A stretch of DNA of 64,000 bases. It comes from an uncultured Gammaproteobacteria bacterium (lineage in GTDB: Bacteria > Pseudomonadota > Gammaproteobacteria > DRJJ01). The stretch spans positions 282,988 through 346,987 of the forward strand of contig CAMYJU010000003.1 of assembly GCA_947258795.1 (NCBI GenBank), read 5' to 3'. This document shows, in pieces, positions 37,578-48,741 of this stretch. Within the stretch, counting starts at the first letter, position 1. Each line of letters opens with the position of its first letter. The translations under genes were made by a program, and so were the position numbers. Below the pieces are notes generated by a model. It did not search any database and had not been told where the DNA came from. It was given only the letters and a program-made list of their open reading frames with translations.

Positions 37578-38996
37578 TCAGTAGCGGTAATGACCCGGCT
37601 TGTACGGGCCTTCAACCGGTACGCTGATGTAGTCCGCCTGTTCCTGGCTCAATGGTGTCAGGTCGGCACCGATCTTTTCGAGATGCAGGCGCGCTACCTT
37701 TTCATCCAGCAGTTTCGGCAGTACATAGACTTCGTTATTGTAACTGTCGGTGTTGGTGAAGAATTCGATCTGGGCCATGACCTGGTTGGTAAACGAGGCC
37801 GACATCACGAAGCTCGGATGGCCGGTGGCGCAGCCCAGGTTGACCAGACGGCCCTTGGCCAGAATGATAATCTTCTTGCCATCCGGGAACATAACATGAT
37901 CGACCTGCGGCTTGATTTCTTCCCATTCGTACTTGTCGAGTGAGGCAATATCGATCTCTGAGTCGAAGTGGCCGATATTGCAGACAATGGCTTCGTTCTT
38001 CATGGAGGCCATGTGGTCATGGTTGATCACGCTAACGTTACCGGTCGTGGTCACGAAGATATCACCATGCGAGCAGGCGTCATTCATGTTAACAACACGA
38101 TAACCTTCCATTGCTGCCTGAAGCGCGCAGATTGGATCGATCTCTGTTATCCAGACGGTTGCACCCATGCCCTTGAAAGCCTGCGCGCAGCCTTTACCGA
38201 CGTCACCATAACCCAGCACCACGGCGATCTTGCCGGCAACCATGACGTCCGTCGCGCGTTTGATACCGTCGAGCAGGGATTCGCGGCAGCCGTAGAGATT
38301 GTCGAATTTCGATTTGGTGACCGAGTCATTTACATTCATGGCCGGGAAAAGCAACTCACCGTTTTTCTGCATTTCATACAGACGGTGAACACCGGTGGTG
38401 GTTTCCTCGGTGACGCCCTTGATGCTTTCGGCGATTTTCTGCCACTTGCTGTTGTCTTTTTCGAGGTTACGGCGCAGTACATCAAGAATCGCGACCCACT
38501 CTTCATTGTCACCCTGTTTGGCTTCCGGTACGGCGCCGGCCTTTTCAAATTCGACGCCCTTGTGTACCAACAGTGTGGCGTCGCCACCATCATCAAGGAT
38601 CATGTTTGGCAGCTGTCCGTCCGGCCAGTTGAAGGCCTGTTCGGTACACCACCAGTATTCCTCAATGGACTCACCTTTCCAGGCGTATACCGGGATACCC
38701 TGTGCAGCAATGGCTGCCGCGGCATGGTCCTGTGTAGAGAAAATGTTGCATGATACCCAGCGTACTTCGGCACCCAGTGCTACCAATGTTTCGATCAGTA
38801 CCGCGGTCTGGATGGTCATGTGCAGGCTGCCCATGATACGGGCACCCTTGAGTGGTTGCTGGTCCTTGTATTCTTCGCGGATGGCGACCAGGCCAGGCAT
38901 TTCCACCTCGGCAATGGCAATTTCCCTGCGCCCCCAGTCAGCCAGGCTGATATCGGCAACTTTGTAATCAGTAAATGATTCAGGTACAGCGTTCAT
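37578..38996 (-). CDS. ahcY: adenosylhomocysteinase
   Basis: A 472-residue NAD-containing enzyme that splits S-adenosylhomocysteine into adenosine and homocysteine. The NAD motif [18 protein letters not shown] (near residue 260), [12 protein letters not shown], and the terminal [10 protein letters not shown] are typical, and the length includes the insert of bacterial and plant forms. It is preceded by an SAH riboswitch, so its own substrate should raise its expression. GGGGAG lies upstream of the ATG. Confidence 0.97.
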   Translation of the reverse strand: MNAVPESFTDYKVADISLADWGRREIAIAEVEMPGLVAIREEYKDQQPLKGARIMGSLHMTIQTAVLIETLVALGAEVRWVSCNIFSTQDHAAAAIAAQGIPVYAWKGESIEEYWWCTEQAFNWPDGQLPNMILDDGGDATLLVHKGVEFEKAGAVPEAKQGDNEEWVAILDVLRRNLEKDNSKWQKIAESIKGVTEETTTGVHRLYEMQKNGELLFPAMNVNDSVTKSKFDNLYGCRESLLDGIKRATDVMVAGKIAVVLGYGDVGKGCAQAFKGMGATVWITEIDPICALQAAMEGYRVVNMNDACSHGDIFVTTTGNVSVINHDHMASMKNEAIVCNIGHFDSEIDIASLDKYEWEEIKPQVDHVMFPDGKKIIILAKGRLVNLGCATGHPSFVMSASFTNQVMAQIEFFTNTDSYNNEVYVLPKLLDEKVARLHLEKIGADLTPLSQEQADYISVPVEGPYKPGHYRY

Positions 38997-39021
38997 AACG
39001 ATTTCTCCCCGTAATGTTCAA

Positions 39022-39095
39022 GGGCGAGCGCCGTTATGAAAAAATGTGCATCCCTGAGCCTGACGGAGGAACCGCTGCAGCGCTCCTCAGGGATG
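39022..39095 (-). promoter_or_regulatory. S-adenosylhomocysteine (SAH) riboswitch
   Basis: On the minus strand, 26 bases before ahcY: CATCCCTGAG (39095-39086) pairs with CTCAGGGATG (39058-39049). The conserved GAGGAGCGCTGCAGC follows the first arm, and GAGCGC (39085-39080) can form a pseudoknot with GCGCTC (39031-39026) in AACGGCGCTC. These are the P1 stem, core and pseudoknot of the SAH riboswitch class (Rfam RF01057), which turns on ahcY when SAH builds up. Confidence 0.93.
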
Positions 39096-39153
39096 GTTGG
39101 TATGTATCAGTCTATTTTAGTCTCTAAACTTTGAAGTTGAACAAACCCCCGAT

Positions 39154-40323
39154 TCAGATTCCGGCCGCGTCGCGCAGTGCTGCTGCCTTGTCGGTGCGTT
39201 CCCATGAGAATTCCGGTTCTTCGCGTCCGAAATGACCATAGGCGGCAGTCTTGCGATAGATCGGTCTGACCAGGTCCAGCATCTGGTTGATACCATACGG
39301 GCGCAGGTCAAAGTGCTCGCGTACCAGTTCCGCAATGCGGTCTTCAGAGATATTGGCGGTGCCAAAGGTCTCGATCGAGATCGAGGTCGGTTCAGCCACG
39401 CCAATCGCATACGAGACCTGGATCTCACAGCGGCCTGCCAGTCCTGCGGCGACGATATTTTTTGCGACATAGCGGCCAGCGTATGCGGCTGAACGGTCCA
39501 CCTTGGACGGGTCTTTGCCGGAGAAGGCGCCACCACCATGGCGGGCCATGCCGCCATAGGTATCGACGATAATCTTGCGGCCGGTCAGGCCACAATCGCC
39601 TACCGGCCCACCAATCACGAACTTGCCGGTCGGGTTGATATGAAACTGGGTATCCTGGCTCAGCCACTCGGCAGGCAGTACCGGTTTGATGATGTTCTCC
39701 ATCACCGCCTCCTGCAGATGAGACAATTCGATGTCCGGGTCATGCTGGGTGGACAGTACGACCGCATCAATGCCGGCGACCTTGCCGTCCTCGTAGCGGA
39801 AGCTGACCTGGCTTTTGGCATCGGGGCGCAGCCAGGGCAGTATCTTTTCCTTGCGCATTTCAGACTGGCGCTGCACCAGTCGGTGTGAATAGGTGATTGG
39901 GGCGGGCATCAGCACATCGGTTTCGTTGGTTGCATAACCGAACATCAGGCCCTGGTCCCCGGCGCCCTGTTCTTCAGGGCTGGTCCGGTCTACACCCTGG
40001 GCAATATGGGCAGATTGTTTACCGATCAGTGACATGACCGCACAGGTACTGCCGTCAAAGCCGACATCCGAGCTGGTATAGCCGATATCACAGACGACCT
40101 CGCGCACCAGGTCATCCAGGTCTATCCAGGCCTCGGTGGAGATTTCCCCGGCGACGATGACCGCCCCGGTCTTGATCATGGTCTCGCAGGCAACACGTGC
40201 GGTTTCCGGGTTGGGGTCCTGTGCCAGGATCGCATCCAGTACGGCATCGGAAATCTGGTCGGCAACCTTGTCCGGGTGTCCCTCTGAAACCGATTCAGAG
40301 GTAAATACAAATGCGTCTGTCAT
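39154..40323 (-). CDS. metK: methionine adenosyltransferase
   Basis: A 389-residue enzyme that makes SAM from methionine and ATP. It has [19 protein letters not shown] at the N-terminus, the loop [13 protein letters not shown] near residue 115, and [19 protein letters not shown]. The ATG at 40323 is chosen over a TTG three codons before because of the normal family start. First gene of the methyl cycle run; a separate SAH riboswitch sits between it and ahcY. Confidence 0.97.
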   Translation of the reverse strand: MTDAFVFTSESVSEGHPDKVADQISDAVLDAILAQDPNPETARVACETMIKTGAVIVAGEISTEAWIDLDDLVREVVCDIGYTSSDVGFDGSTCAVMSLIGKQSAHIAQGVDRTSPEEQGAGDQGLMFGYATNETDVLMPAPITYSHRLVQRQSEMRKEKILPWLRPDAKSQVSFRYEDGKVAGIDAVVLSTQHDPDIELSHLQEAVMENIIKPVLPAEWLSQDTQFHINPTGKFVIGGPVGDCGLTGRKIIVDTYGGMARHGGGAFSGKDPSKVDRSAAYAGRYVAKNIVAAGLAGRCEIQVSYAIGVAEPTSISIETFGTANISEDRIAELVREHFDLRPYGINQMLDLVRPIYRKTAAYGHFGREEPEFSWERTDKAAALRDAAGI

Positions 40324-40443
40324 ATCTGTCAAAATCCTTTGGCTTATGCGCTTGTGTATTCTATATCGATGGCGCAGGGTGTCCCGATTGTACCGGGTTT
40401 GCCCATATAGTCCAAATTTCCCACCCGGGTTGTGAGCAGGGTG

Positions 40444-40474
40444 TTGACAGATGCCTGTATGCCTGCGGTATGCT
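40444..40474 (+). promoter_or_regulatory. possible sigma-70 promoter for the thioredoxin-family gene
   Basis: A perfect TTGACA is followed 19 bases later by TATGCT, 41 bases before the start codon at 40516. The spacer is two bases longer than ideal, so this is tentative. Confidence 0.4.
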
Positions 40475-40515
40475 GCGTAGCCCCCGGCTACTTACTTAAT
40501 ATATAGGAGAAGAAT

Positions 40516-41073
40516 ATGGTCAGTCTGCAGCCCCCTGTTTGCGAATTTGGTTTGCCCGCACTGGATTTCGATCTGCCCGGTGTCGACGGTAAACGATGGA
40601 CGCTGGCCGATTGCGCAGGTGAAAAAGGTCTGCTGGTCATGTTTATCTGTAATCACTGCCCGTATGTGAAGGCGATACTGGACCGGCTGGTGCGTGACAC
40701 AAATGAGCTGCACGAGCTGGGCATCAACAGTGTGGCGATTATGTCTAACGACCCCAGTGAATATGAGGAAGATTCCTTTGATAATATGAAGCGGGTTAGT
40801 GAGGAAAACGGCTTCTGTTTCCCGTATTTGTTCGATGAGACGCAGGAGATTGCAAAGGCTTATGGCGCCGTCTGTACCCCGGACTTTTTTGGCTACAACG
40901 CCGACCTGGAGCTGCAGTACCGGGGCCGACTGGATGAGAGCCGCAAAACGGCGGCCGATCCGAATGTTCGCCGGGACCTGTTCGAGGGCATGAAGCAGGT
41001 GGCTGAAACCGGTGCCGGGCCGGAGGATCAACTGGCCAGTATGGGCTGCTCGATCAAATGGCTGGAAGAATAA
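40516..41073 (+). CDS. thioredoxin-fold (AhpC/TSA-like) protein
   Basis: A 185-residue cytosolic protein (no signal peptide). The active site VMFICNHCPYVKAIL holds a Cys-x-x-Cys pair near residues 46-49, and TPDFFGYNADLELQYRGRLD is the typical cis-Pro region and following strand. Members of this subfamily are predicted thiol peroxidases or disulfide reductases. GGAG lies 8 bases before the ATG. It is divergent from metK and probably alone in its unit. Confidence 0.88.
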   Translation: MVSLQPPVCEFGLPALDFDLPGVDGKRWTLADCAGEKGLLVMFICNHCPYVKAILDRLVRDTNELHELGINSVAIMSNDPSEYEEDSFDNMKRVSEENGFCFPYLFDETQEIAKAYGAVCTPDFFGYNADLELQYRGRLDESRKTAADPNVRRDLFEGMKQVAETGAGPEDQLASMGCSIKWLEE

Positions 41074-41435
41074 TTATATAAATCATCTTGATATAGCAAC
41101 CTCTAGAGTTTTCTCCTGAGGTGGTGATAACCCTCATTGGTGTCCCTATAGACAGGATTTATCCAACTCAGCGGGGTGTAGTATTGCCCATTGAGGTCAA
41201 GTAGGGGAGAATACCGGTTCCTTCGCGGGGGGTCGCGAGCACCTCACACTACGTTAGCGGTGTCACACCTGGTCATCTGACCACAAGGTGAGGGAGGTTG
41301 TATACCCTGAAATGACGCCAGGCTGGGTGAAGCCGCGAACACAGTTACCGGGCTTGTGATTGATTCATGAGTCTGTCTGCGCCGATCAGGAAACGCAGAC
41401 CAAACAGTTTTGAAAACTAGACAGGAGAAATCATT
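41074..41435 (+). ncRNA. highly structured 362-base leader or small RNA upstream of tkt
   Basis: No open frame, but many inverted repeats in one strand. Examples: GTCTGCG/CGCAGAC (41375-41381 with 41394-41400, seven pairs, 35 bases before tkt), CCTCAC/GTGAGG (41242-41247 with 41288-41293) enclosing TGGTCA/TGACCA (41270-41283), CGCG/CGCG around a G run near 41224-41237, and TGAGG/CCTCA near 41118. The density of stems points to a structured RNA, either the 5' leader of tkt or a separate transcript. It does not match TPP riboswitch, 6S, tmRNA, RNase P or SRP RNA patterns that I know. Confidence 0.4.
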
Positions 41436-43409
41436 ATGGCAAAGCGTAGAGAACTCGCCAATGCCATCCGTGCGTTGAGCATGGACGCAGTTCAGAAAGC
41501 CAAGTCAGGGCACCCGGGTGCACCGATGGGTATGGCTGATATTGCCGAAGTACTGTGGAATGACCACATGGCCCACAACCCGGCCAATCCGAATTGGGCC
41601 AACCGTGATCGTTTCGTGCTGTCGAATGGTCATGGCTCCATGCTGATTTATTCACTGCTGCACCTGACCGGCTATGACCTGAGTATGGATGACCTGAAAA
41701 ATTTCCGTCAGTTGCATTCCAGGACGCCGGGACATCCAGAATACGGTTACGCACCAGGTGTGGAAACCACCACCGGTCCACTGGGCCAGGGTATTACCAA
41801 TGCCGTTGGTATGGCGATTGCCGAAAAATCACTAGCTGGCCAGTTTAACCAGAAAAATCACAATATCGTTGATCACCATACCTATGTGTTCCTGGGTGAT
41901 GGTTGCCTGATGGAAGGTATTTCCCACGAGTCCTGTTCACTAGCCGGTACCCTGGGCCTGGGCAAGCTGATTGCATTCTGGGATGATAACGGTATTTCTA
42001 TCGACGGCCATGTAGAAGGCTGGTTCACTGACAACACACCAGGCCGTTTCGAATCTTATGGCTGGCACGTGATTGCGGATGTCGATGGGCATGACCCTGA
42101 AGCGATTCAGAAGGCTGTTGAGACGGCCAAGTCCATGACTGACAAGCCGACCCTGATCTGTTGCAAGACCACCATTGGTTTCGGCTCTCCGAACAAGGCC
42201 GGTTCACATGCATGTCATGGTGCGCCGCTGGGTGAAGAGGAAATTAACCTGACCAAGGCAGCCCTGGGTTGGGATCACGGAGCCTTCGAAGTTCCACGTG
42301 ATATTTATCATGGCTGGGATGCGAAGGAAAAAGGCGCCGATGCCGAAGCAGCCTGGAATGACAGGTTCGCGGCCTACAAGGCCGAGCATCCGGAATTGGC
42401 AGCGGAATTTGAACGCCGCATGAACGGTGACCTGCCTGCCGATTGGGCTGAAAAGTCTGCTGCCTATATTGCAAGTGTTAACGAAAAGGCGGACAGTCCG
42501 GCAACACGTAAGGCATCACTGAATTCTATCGAGGCTTACTCACCAGAAGTACCCGAGCTGTTTGGCGGATCTGCAGACCTGGGTTGTTCCAACCTGACCG
42601 AATGGTCCGGTTACAAGCCGATGGATGCCAACGAAGTGCCTAACTACGTTCGTTACGGTGTACGCGAATTCGGTATGTCTGCGATAATGAATGGAATTGC
42701 GCTGCACGGCGGACTGATACCATTCGGTGCGACCTTCCTGATGTTTTCTGAATACGCGCGTAATGCACTGCGTATGGCGGCGCTGATGAAGATACAGAGC
42801 ATTTTTGTTTATACCCATGACTCAATTGGTCTGGGTGAAGACGGTCCGACCCATCAGCCGATCGAGCAGATCCCAACTTTACGCATGATTCCGAACATGG
42901 CGGTATGGCGTCCCTGTGATGCGGTTGAATCGGCCGTTGCCTGGGCATCTGCGATCGAACGTAATGGTGGACCGAGCTGTCTGATCTTCTCGCGCCAGGG
43001 TCTGCCGCATCAGACGCGTTCTGACGATCAGATCGCGTCTATCCGCCAGGGTGGTTATATCCTTAAAGACTGCGACGGTACACCGGATGCGATCATCATC
43101 GGTACCGGCTCAGAGGTTCAGCTGGCTATGGGTGCTGCTGAAGCAATATCAGGCAAGAACATTCGTGTTGTTTCCATGCCCTCTGTTGATGCCTTTGAAG
43201 CACAGGATGATGCCTACCGTGCATCCGTGCTGCCCAAGGATGTCCCAACTGTTGCCGTTGAGGCAGCTGTGGCGGGTGGCTGGTACAAGTATGCTGATGC
43301 AGTACATGGTATCGACCGCTTCGGCGAGTCTGCCCCGGATAAGGATTTGTTTAAGGAATTTGGCTTCACCGTTGAAGATGTCGTGAAGACCGTTGAATCA
43401 GTTTTGTAA
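41436..43409 (+). CDS. tkt: transketolase
   Basis: A 657-residue thiamine-diphosphate enzyme of the pentose phosphate or Calvin cycle. It has [18 protein letters not shown] at the N-terminus, the TPP motif [22 protein letters not shown], and the pyrimidine-domain segment [16 protein letters not shown]. It begins the same-direction run tkt-gap-pgk-pyk-fba. AGGAGA precedes the ATG. Confidence 0.97.
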   Translation: MAKRRELANAIRALSMDAVQKAKSGHPGAPMGMADIAEVLWNDHMAHNPANPNWANRDRFVLSNGHGSMLIYSLLHLTGYDLSMDDLKNFRQLHSRTPGHPEYGYAPGVETTTGPLGQGITNAVGMAIAEKSLAGQFNQKNHNIVDHHTYVFLGDGCLMEGISHESCSLAGTLGLGKLIAFWDDNGISIDGHVEGWFTDNTPGRFESYGWHVIADVDGHDPEAIQKAVETAKSMTDKPTLICCKTTIGFGSPNKAGSHACHGAPLGEEEINLTKAALGWDHGAFEVPRDIYHGWDAKEKGADAEAAWNDRFAAYKAEHPELAAEFERRMNGDLPADWAEKSAAYIASVNEKADSPATRKASLNSIEAYSPEVPELFGGSADLGCSNLTEWSGYKPMDANEVPNYVRYGVREFGMSAIMNGIALHGGLIPFGATFLMFSEYARNALRMAALMKIQSIFVYTHDSIGLGEDGPTHQPIEQIPTLRMIPNMAVWRPCDAVESAVAWASAIERNGGPSCLIFSRQGLPHQTRSDDQIASIRQGGYILKDCDGTPDAIIIGTGSEVQLAMGAAEAISGKNIRVVSMPSVDAFEAQDDAYRASVLPKDVPTVAVEAAVAGGWYKYADAVHGIDRFGESAPDKDLFKEFGFTVEDVVKTVESVL

Positions 43410-43447
43410 ATCTATTGAAGTAACAGAAGACTTAGGAGAGTAATCAC

Positions 43448-44452
43448 ATGGCTATTAAAGTCGGTATTAATGGTTTCGGCCGTATCGGTCGTATGGTATT
43501 CCGCGCCGTATATAACGAATTCAAGGATATTGAAATCGTCGGTATCAACGATCTGCTGGACGCTGATTACCTGGCATACATGTTGAAGTATGACTCAGTA
43601 CACGGTCGTTTTGGTGGTACGGTTGAAGCTGGCGACGGCTGCATGATCGTTGATGGCAAGAAAATTCGCCTGACTGCAGAACGCGATCCTTCAGACCTGA
43701 AATGGGGTGACGTAGACGCAGATATCGTTATCGACTGTACCGGTTTCTTCCTGACCGAAGAAAGCTGCCAGAAGCATATCGACGCCGGCGCCAAGAAGGT
43801 TGTTCAGTCGGCACCTTCTAAAGACGGCACGCCCATGTTTGTATACGGTGTTAACCACGATACCTATGCAGGTCAGAAAATCGTTTCCGCCGCTTCCTGT
43901 ACAACTAACTGTCTGGCACCGATTGCCAAGGTTCTGAACGACAAGTGGGGCATCAAGCGTGGTCTGATGACTACTGTTCACGCAGCTACTGCAACTCAGA
44001 AGACTGTAGATGGTCCTTCACAGAAAGACTGGCGCGGTGGTCGCGGCATCCTGGAAAACATCATTCCGTCATCCACAGGCGCAGCCAAGGCGGTTGGTGT
44101 GGTTCTGCCTGAGCTGAATGGCAAATTGACCGGTATGGCTTTCCGTATCCCGGCTTCTGATGTTTCGGTTGTTGACCTGACCTGTGAGCTGGATAAGGAA
44201 GCATCATACGAAGAAATCTGTGCGGCAATGAAAGAGGCTTCCGAGTCTGGTGACATGAGCAAGACCCTGGGCTACACAGACGAGAAGGTTGTTTCTACCG
44301 ACTTCCGTGGCGTAGGTTTCTCATCAGTTTTTGATGCTGAGGCCGGTATCGCACTGGACGGTACTTTCGTGAAGCTGGTTAGTTGGTATGACAACGAATA
44401 CGGTTATACCTGTAACATGATGAGGTTCGTAGAACACGTCGCAGCTAATTAA
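43448..44452 (+). CDS. gap: glyceraldehyde-3-phosphate dehydrogenase, type I
   Basis: A 334-residue enzyme with the NAD fold [15 protein letters not shown] and the catalytic Cys in [12 protein letters not shown] (near residue 152). It is 38 bases after tkt with AGGAG before the ATG. A 126-base near-palindrome begins at the base after its stop codon. Confidence 0.97.
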   Translation: MAIKVGINGFGRIGRMVFRAVYNEFKDIEIVGINDLLDADYLAYMLKYDSVHGRFGGTVEAGDGCMIVDGKKIRLTAERDPSDLKWGDVDADIVIDCTGFFLTEESCQKHIDAGAKKVVQSAPSKDGTPMFVYGVNHDTYAGQKIVSAASCTTNCLAPIAKVLNDKWGIKRGLMTTVHAATATQKTVDGPSQKDWRGGRGILENIIPSSTGAAKAVGVVLPELNGKLTGMAFRIPASDVSVVDLTCELDKEASYEEICAAMKEASESGDMSKTLGYTDEKVVSTDFRGVGFSSVFDAEAGIALDGTFVKLVSWYDNEYGYTCNMMRFVEHVAAN

Positions 44453-44578
44453 TTTAAGCGGAAATTTTTGTACGCTGAGGGTGTAGCGGTACGAGTTTAA
44501 ATTGCCCGCGTATTATTTATACGCACCGCATTTAAACCCGCACCGCGCCTACTCAGCGCACAAAATCTCTCGCTTAAA
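44453..44578. repeat. 126-base near-perfect palindrome between gap and pgk
   Basis: Two arms of about 60 bases mirror each other around the loop TTATTTA (44513-44519). Matching blocks from outside in: TTTAAGCG (44453-44460) with CGCTTAAA (44571-44578); TTTTTGTACGCTGAG with CTCAGCGCACAAAA; GTTTAAA with TTTAAAC; GCGTA with TACGC. The blocks between are of equal or nearly equal length. As RNA it makes one long hairpin; as DNA it looks like a miniature inverted-repeat element. I saw no second copy in the window. Confidence 0.8.
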
Positions 44579-44599
44579 TACGCGGTATGTTTTGGAGTG

Positions 44600-44628
44600 A
44601 AGCCCGGTCTGTTTTTCAGGCCGGGCTT
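44600..44628 (+). terminator. hairpin that may attenuate or end the gap transcript
   Basis: AAGCCCGG and CCGGGCTT (eight pairs) flank an inner CTG-TTTTT-CAG. Only three T follow the stem, so it would be a weak terminator or a processing and stability element between gap and pgk. Confidence 0.5.
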
Positions 44629-44734
44629 TGGTCCAACAAAAAAATTGTTTGTTAAGCCAAAGCACGCGTTATAAATCGGGTTACAAAGATTTAACAAACA
44701 GTTTTTATAATTTTGAGTTCTTTAGGAGTGTTAC

Positions 44735-45913
44735 ATGTCTTTTATCAAGCTGACTGATCTGGATCTGTCTGGCAAGCGCGTCTTGATCCGTGCCGACCTG
44801 AACGTGCCTGTCAAAGATGGCAAGGTTACTTCCGATGCCCGTATCACAGCCTCCATGCCGACGATCGAGCACTGCATGAAGGCCGGTGCTTCAGTAATGG
44901 TGATGTCGCACCGTGGCCGTCCGGAAGAGGGCAAGGTGGATGAGGAAAATTCCATGGCGCCGATTGCAGCGGATATGTCTGCCAAGCTGGGCAAGGAAGT
45001 GCTCCTGGTTAAGGATTACCTCGATGGTGGTTTTGATGTGGCTGCTGGTGAATGCGTATTGCTTGAAAACGTGCGTTTCAATGCGGGTGAAAAGAAAGAC
45101 AACGAAGAACTGGCGAAGAAGTACGCGGCGCTGTGTGACGTGTTTGTGATGGACGCCTTTGGAACGGCCCATCGCGCCCAGGCCTCGACCCATGGTGCCG
45201 GCAAGTTTGCACCGACCGCCTGTGCCGGTCTGCTGTTGGCCGATGAGCTGGATAACCTGGCCAAGGCGCTGGCCAACCCGGCGCGCCCAATGGTCGCGAT
45301 TGTTGGTGGTTCCAAGGTCTCTACCAAGCTGACCGTGCTGGAGGCCCTGTCCGAGAAGGTTGACCAGCTGGTGGTTGGTGGTGGTATTGCCAATACTTTC
45401 CTGAAAGCCATGGGTAACAACGTAGGCAAGTCGCTGTGTGAAAACGACCTGGTTGATACGGCCAAAGCGCTGGTTGAAAAAATGAAGGCGCATGGTGCGA
45501 ATATTCCTATCGCAACCGATGTGGTTTGTGGCAAGGAGTTCTCAGAAACAGCTGAAGCCACCCTTAAAGCAGCTGGGGATGTTGAGGATGACGATATGAT
45601 TTTCGACATCGGCCCGGACAGTGCAAATGAACTTGCTGAGATCATCAGCAATGCCGGCACAATCGTCTGGAATGGTCCGGTTGGGGTATTTGAGTTTGAT
45701 CAGTTTGGTGAAGGTACCAAGACGGTATCCATGGCGATTGCCAATGCCGATGGCTTCAGCCTCGCAGGTGGTGGCGATACGATTGCGGCGATCCAGAAAT
45801 ATGATATCTACGACAAGGTTTCGTATATCTCGACAGCGGGTGGTGCATTCCTCGAGTACCTCGAGGGCAAGACATTGCCAGCCGTTGCGATGCTGGAAGA
45901 ACGCGCTAAATAA
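44735..45913 (+). CDS. pgk: phosphoglycerate kinase
   Basis: A 392-residue kinase of glycolysis and the Calvin cycle: [13 protein letters not shown] at the N-terminus, [37 protein letters not shown], and the C-terminal GGGDTIAAI. It starts 282 bases after gap, beyond the palindrome and hairpin, so it may have its own promoter in the AT-rich stretch near 44660-44715. TAGGAG lies before the ATG. Confidence 0.97.
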   Translation: MSFIKLTDLDLSGKRVLIRADLNVPVKDGKVTSDARITASMPTIEHCMKAGASVMVMSHRGRPEEGKVDEENSMAPIAADMSAKLGKEVLLVKDYLDGGFDVAAGECVLLENVRFNAGEKKDNEELAKKYAALCDVFVMDAFGTAHRAQASTHGAGKFAPTACAGLLLADELDNLAKALANPARPMVAIVGGSKVSTKLTVLEALSEKVDQLVVGGGIANTFLKAMGNNVGKSLCENDLVDTAKALVEKMKAHGANIPIATDVVCGKEFSETAEATLKAAGDVEDDDMIFDIGPDSANELAEIISNAGTIVWNGPVGVFEFDQFGEGTKTVSMAIANADGFSLAGGGDTIAAIQKYDIYDKVSYISTAGGAFLEYLEGKTLPAVAMLEERAK

Positions 45914-45961
45914 ATATATCAGGTCCGGCAGATACGCCGGGTCGTACAGACAAGAGGCAGT

Positions 45962-47413
45962 ATGCTGCGCAGAACTAAAATCATAGCCACGCTGGGGCCG
46001 GCTACGGATGATCCGCAAATGCTCGATCAGATTATCGAGGCCGGTGTGGATGTTGTTCGTCTTAATTTTTCTCACGGGACACCCGAACAGCACAAGGCGC
46101 GTGCCGAGCAGATCCGCAATCGAGCACGCGCACACGGCCGCCAGGTCGGGGTGCTGGTAGATCTGCAAGGACCCAAGATCCGCATCGAAAAGTTTGTTGA
46201 AGGCAAGGTCAGACTGACACCGGGCGAGGCGTTAATTCTTGATGCCGGGCTGGACGAGAACGCCGGTACAGCAGAACGCGTCGGCATATCCTATAAACAA
46301 CTGGTTAATGACGTAAAGCGTGGCGACACCCTGTTGCTGGACGACGGCCGTGTGGTATTACGAGTCGATGACATTAGCGGGAACGAAGTTGTCTGCAAGG
46401 TAATCGTTGGCGAGGAATTATCCGATCGCAAGGGGATCAATCGCCAGGGCGGTGGTCTTACCGCACCGGCACTGACGGAAAAGGACCGCGCCGATATCAT
46501 TGATGCGGCAGAAATACAGGCCGACTATGTGGCCGTCTCATTTGTTCGAAATGCTGATGATGTGAACGAAGCGCGCAGCCTGCTACGTGACGCAGGCGGT
46601 CATGGCGGGATCGTTGCCAAGATCGAACGCGCCGATGCGCTGGAGCGTATCGAGGAGATCATAGATGCCTCGGATGTGATTATGGTGGCTCGTGGTGACC
46701 TGGGTGTGGAGATTGGTGACGCCAGTCTGCCACCGGTGCAGAAACACCTGATCCACCTTGGCCGCACCCACAACCGCGTGGTGATCACCGCGACCCAGAT
46801 GATGGAGTCGATGATTACCAGTCATATACCTACCCGGGCAGAGGTCTTTGATGTGGCCAACTCGGTACTGGATGGCACCGATGCGGTAATGCTGTCGGCC
46901 GAGACTGCGACCGGCAAATATCCACACATGGCGATCGCCGCGATGGACCGTATCTGTCTTGAGGCGGAAAAGCAGCGCCTGGCCTCGAAATCGGATCACC
47001 GTATCGATACCCGCTTTGAGCGTATCGATGAATCGATTGCAATGGCTACCATGTATACGGCCAACCATCTTCAGGTCAAGGCGATAGCTGCATTGACAGA
47101 GTCTGGTTCAACCACTTTGTGGATGTCACGCATCAGCTCGGGTATCCCGATCTATGCGCTGACCAAGCACGTGGAAACCCGTCGCAAGGTTACTCTGTTT
47201 CGTGGTGTCTACCCGGTCAGTTTTGAGCCGGAGTCGACCACCCACGCGTCGATCAATCATGAGGTGATCGATGAGCTGGTGCGTCGCGGGACCGTGCGCG
47301 ATGGTGACCTGGTGATTATCACCAAGGGTGACCTGATGGGGGTTATGGGCGGTACCAATGCCATGAAAATAGTACGGGTTGGCAGTATGCCGACTGACGA
47401 CGATATTGGCTAA
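45962..47413 (+). CDS. pyk: pyruvate kinase
   Basis: A 483-residue enzyme making pyruvate and ATP from phosphoenolpyruvate: RRTKIIATLGPATDDPQML, RLNFSHGTPEQH, VAKIERADAL, the loop MVARGDLGVEIG and TATQMMESM. It starts 48 bases after pgk. Its place between pgk and fba, also seen in several autotrophic and related gammaproteobacteria, links lower glycolysis to the Calvin-cycle enzymes. Confidence 0.97.
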   Translation: MLRRTKIIATLGPATDDPQMLDQIIEAGVDVVRLNFSHGTPEQHKARAEQIRNRARAHGRQVGVLVDLQGPKIRIEKFVEGKVRLTPGEALILDAGLDENAGTAERVGISYKQLVNDVKRGDTLLLDDGRVVLRVDDISGNEVVCKVIVGEELSDRKGINRQGGGLTAPALTEKDRADIIDAAEIQADYVAVSFVRNADDVNEARSLLRDAGGHGGIVAKIERADALERIEEIIDASDVIMVARGDLGVEIGDASLPPVQKHLIHLGRTHNRVVITATQMMESMITSHIPTRAEVFDVANSVLDGTDAVMLSAETATGKYPHMAIAAMDRICLEAEKQRLASKSDHRIDTRFERIDESIAMATMYTANHLQVKAIAALTESGSTTLWMSRISSGIPIYALTKHVETRRKVTLFRGVYPVSFEPESTTHASINHEVIDELVRRGTVRDGDLVIITKGDLMGVMGGTNAMKIVRVGSMPTDDDIG

Positions 47414-47504
47414 TCCTGACTATACGTGTATGGTATCAGGACTAAAAACTGGTCGATTTTTTAACAGCAACAAACTTATTGGAACTTAACAAGAGGACAT
47501 CAAC

Positions 47505-48569
47505 ATGGCACTGATATCCATGCGTCAATTACTGGATCATGCCGCCGAGAATGGTTACGGCATGCCTGCGTTCAACGTTAACAATATGGAGCAGGTTCAT
47601 GCAATTATGCAAGCCGCAGAGGAAACCGACAGCCCGGTGATCATGCAGGGTTCTGCCGGTGCGCGCTCCTATGCCGGTGAGGCGTTTTTACGTCACCTGA
47701 TTCTTGCGGCGATCGAACAATATCCCCACATCCCTATTGTGATGCACCAGGACCATGGTTCCGAGCCAGCGGTTTGCCTGCGTTCCATCCAGTCCGGTTT
47801 CTCTTCTGTGATGATGGACGGCTCGTTGATGTCTGATATGAAAACACCGGCCTCGTTCGATTACAACGTAGACGTTACTCGCAAGGTAGTCGAAATTGCC
47901 CATGCAGGCGGTGTATCAGTCGAAGGCGAACTGGGTTGCCTGGGTTCTCTGGAAACCGGTGAAATGGGTGAAGAAGACGGTCACGGCGCGGAAGGCAAGC
48001 TGGATATGGATCAGCTGCTGACTGACCCGGACGAAGCGGCCGATTTTGTGAAAAAGACCGGTGTTGATGCGCTGGCTATCGCGATCGGTACCAGCCACGG
48101 TGCTTACAAGTTCACCCGTCCGCCGACAGGTGACATTCTGGCAATTAGCCGCATCAAGGAAATTCACCAGCGCCTGCCTAACACTCACCTGGTGATGCAT
48201 GGTTCTTCATCTGTACCACAGGACTGGCTGAAGATCATCAATGATTTCGGCGGTGACATGGGTGAGACCTATGGTGTACCGGTAGAAGAGATTCAGGAAG
48301 GCATCAAGAACGGTGTACGCAAGGTGAATATCGACACTGACCTGCGCATGGCGTCTACCGGTGCAGTTCGTAAGCACCTGAGTGAGAATGCATCCAACTT
48401 TGATCCACGTAAATTCCTGAAGGCATCTACTGCGGCCATGAAGGATATCTGCAAGGCACGCTACGAGGCATTCGGCGCGGCTGGTATGGCATCAAAGATC
48501 AAGGTTATCTCCCTTGAGGCAATGGTTGATCGTTATGCCAGCGGTGAACTGGATCCACGCGTAAGCTGA
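47505..48569 (+). CDS. fba: class II fructose-bisphosphate aldolase, CbbA-like
   Basis: A 354-residue metal-dependent aldolase. The start [19 protein letters not shown] is typical of the Calvin-cycle type. Metal and substrate residues lie in [33 protein letters not shown] and NIDTDLRMA. It is the last gene of the run and is followed by a strong terminator. Confidence 0.96.
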   Translation: MALISMRQLLDHAAENGYGMPAFNVNNMEQVHAIMQAAEETDSPVIMQGSAGARSYAGEAFLRHLILAAIEQYPHIPIVMHQDHGSEPAVCLRSIQSGFSSVMMDGSLMSDMKTPASFDYNVDVTRKVVEIAHAGGVSVEGELGCLGSLETGEMGEEDGHGAEGKLDMDQLLTDPDEAADFVKKTGVDALAIAIGTSHGAYKFTRPPTGDILAISRIKEIHQRLPNTHLVMHGSSSVPQDWLKIINDFGGDMGETYGVPVEEIQEGIKNGVRKVNIDTDLRMASTGAVRKHLSENASNFDPRKFLKASTAAMKDICKARYEAFGAAGMASKIKVISLEAMVDRYASGELDPRVS

Positions 48570-48593
48570 TCCGGATCTGCAAAGATCACCAGG

Positions 48594-48625
48594 AAAGGGG
48601 CAAGCTTCGGCTTGCCCCTTTTTTT
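48594..48625 (+). terminator. rho-independent terminator after fba
   Basis: GGGGCAAGC and GCTTGCCCC form nine pairs around a TTCG loop, followed by seven T. It ends the central-carbon transcript. Confidence 0.95.
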
Positions 48626-48741
48626 CTCGACCCACCACCCCGGGTTGGGGCAACAGCGTACCTAAGAAAATTAGATATGACATTTTCTGTAGTCAGGATA
48701 TGAGGCTATGATTGAAGCAGGACTAACAGGATTCATGTTTC

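Noticed and set aside
41074-41435. TPP riboswitch before the TPP-dependent transketolase
   Set aside because: The needed CUGAGA and ACCUGAUCUGGAUAAUGCCAGC-type blocks are absent; only a chance CTGAAATGACGCCAGG is seen.
44891-45660. Long frames opposite pgk
   Set aside because: They arise from codon bias in the opposite strand of a certain pgk gene and have no domain pattern.
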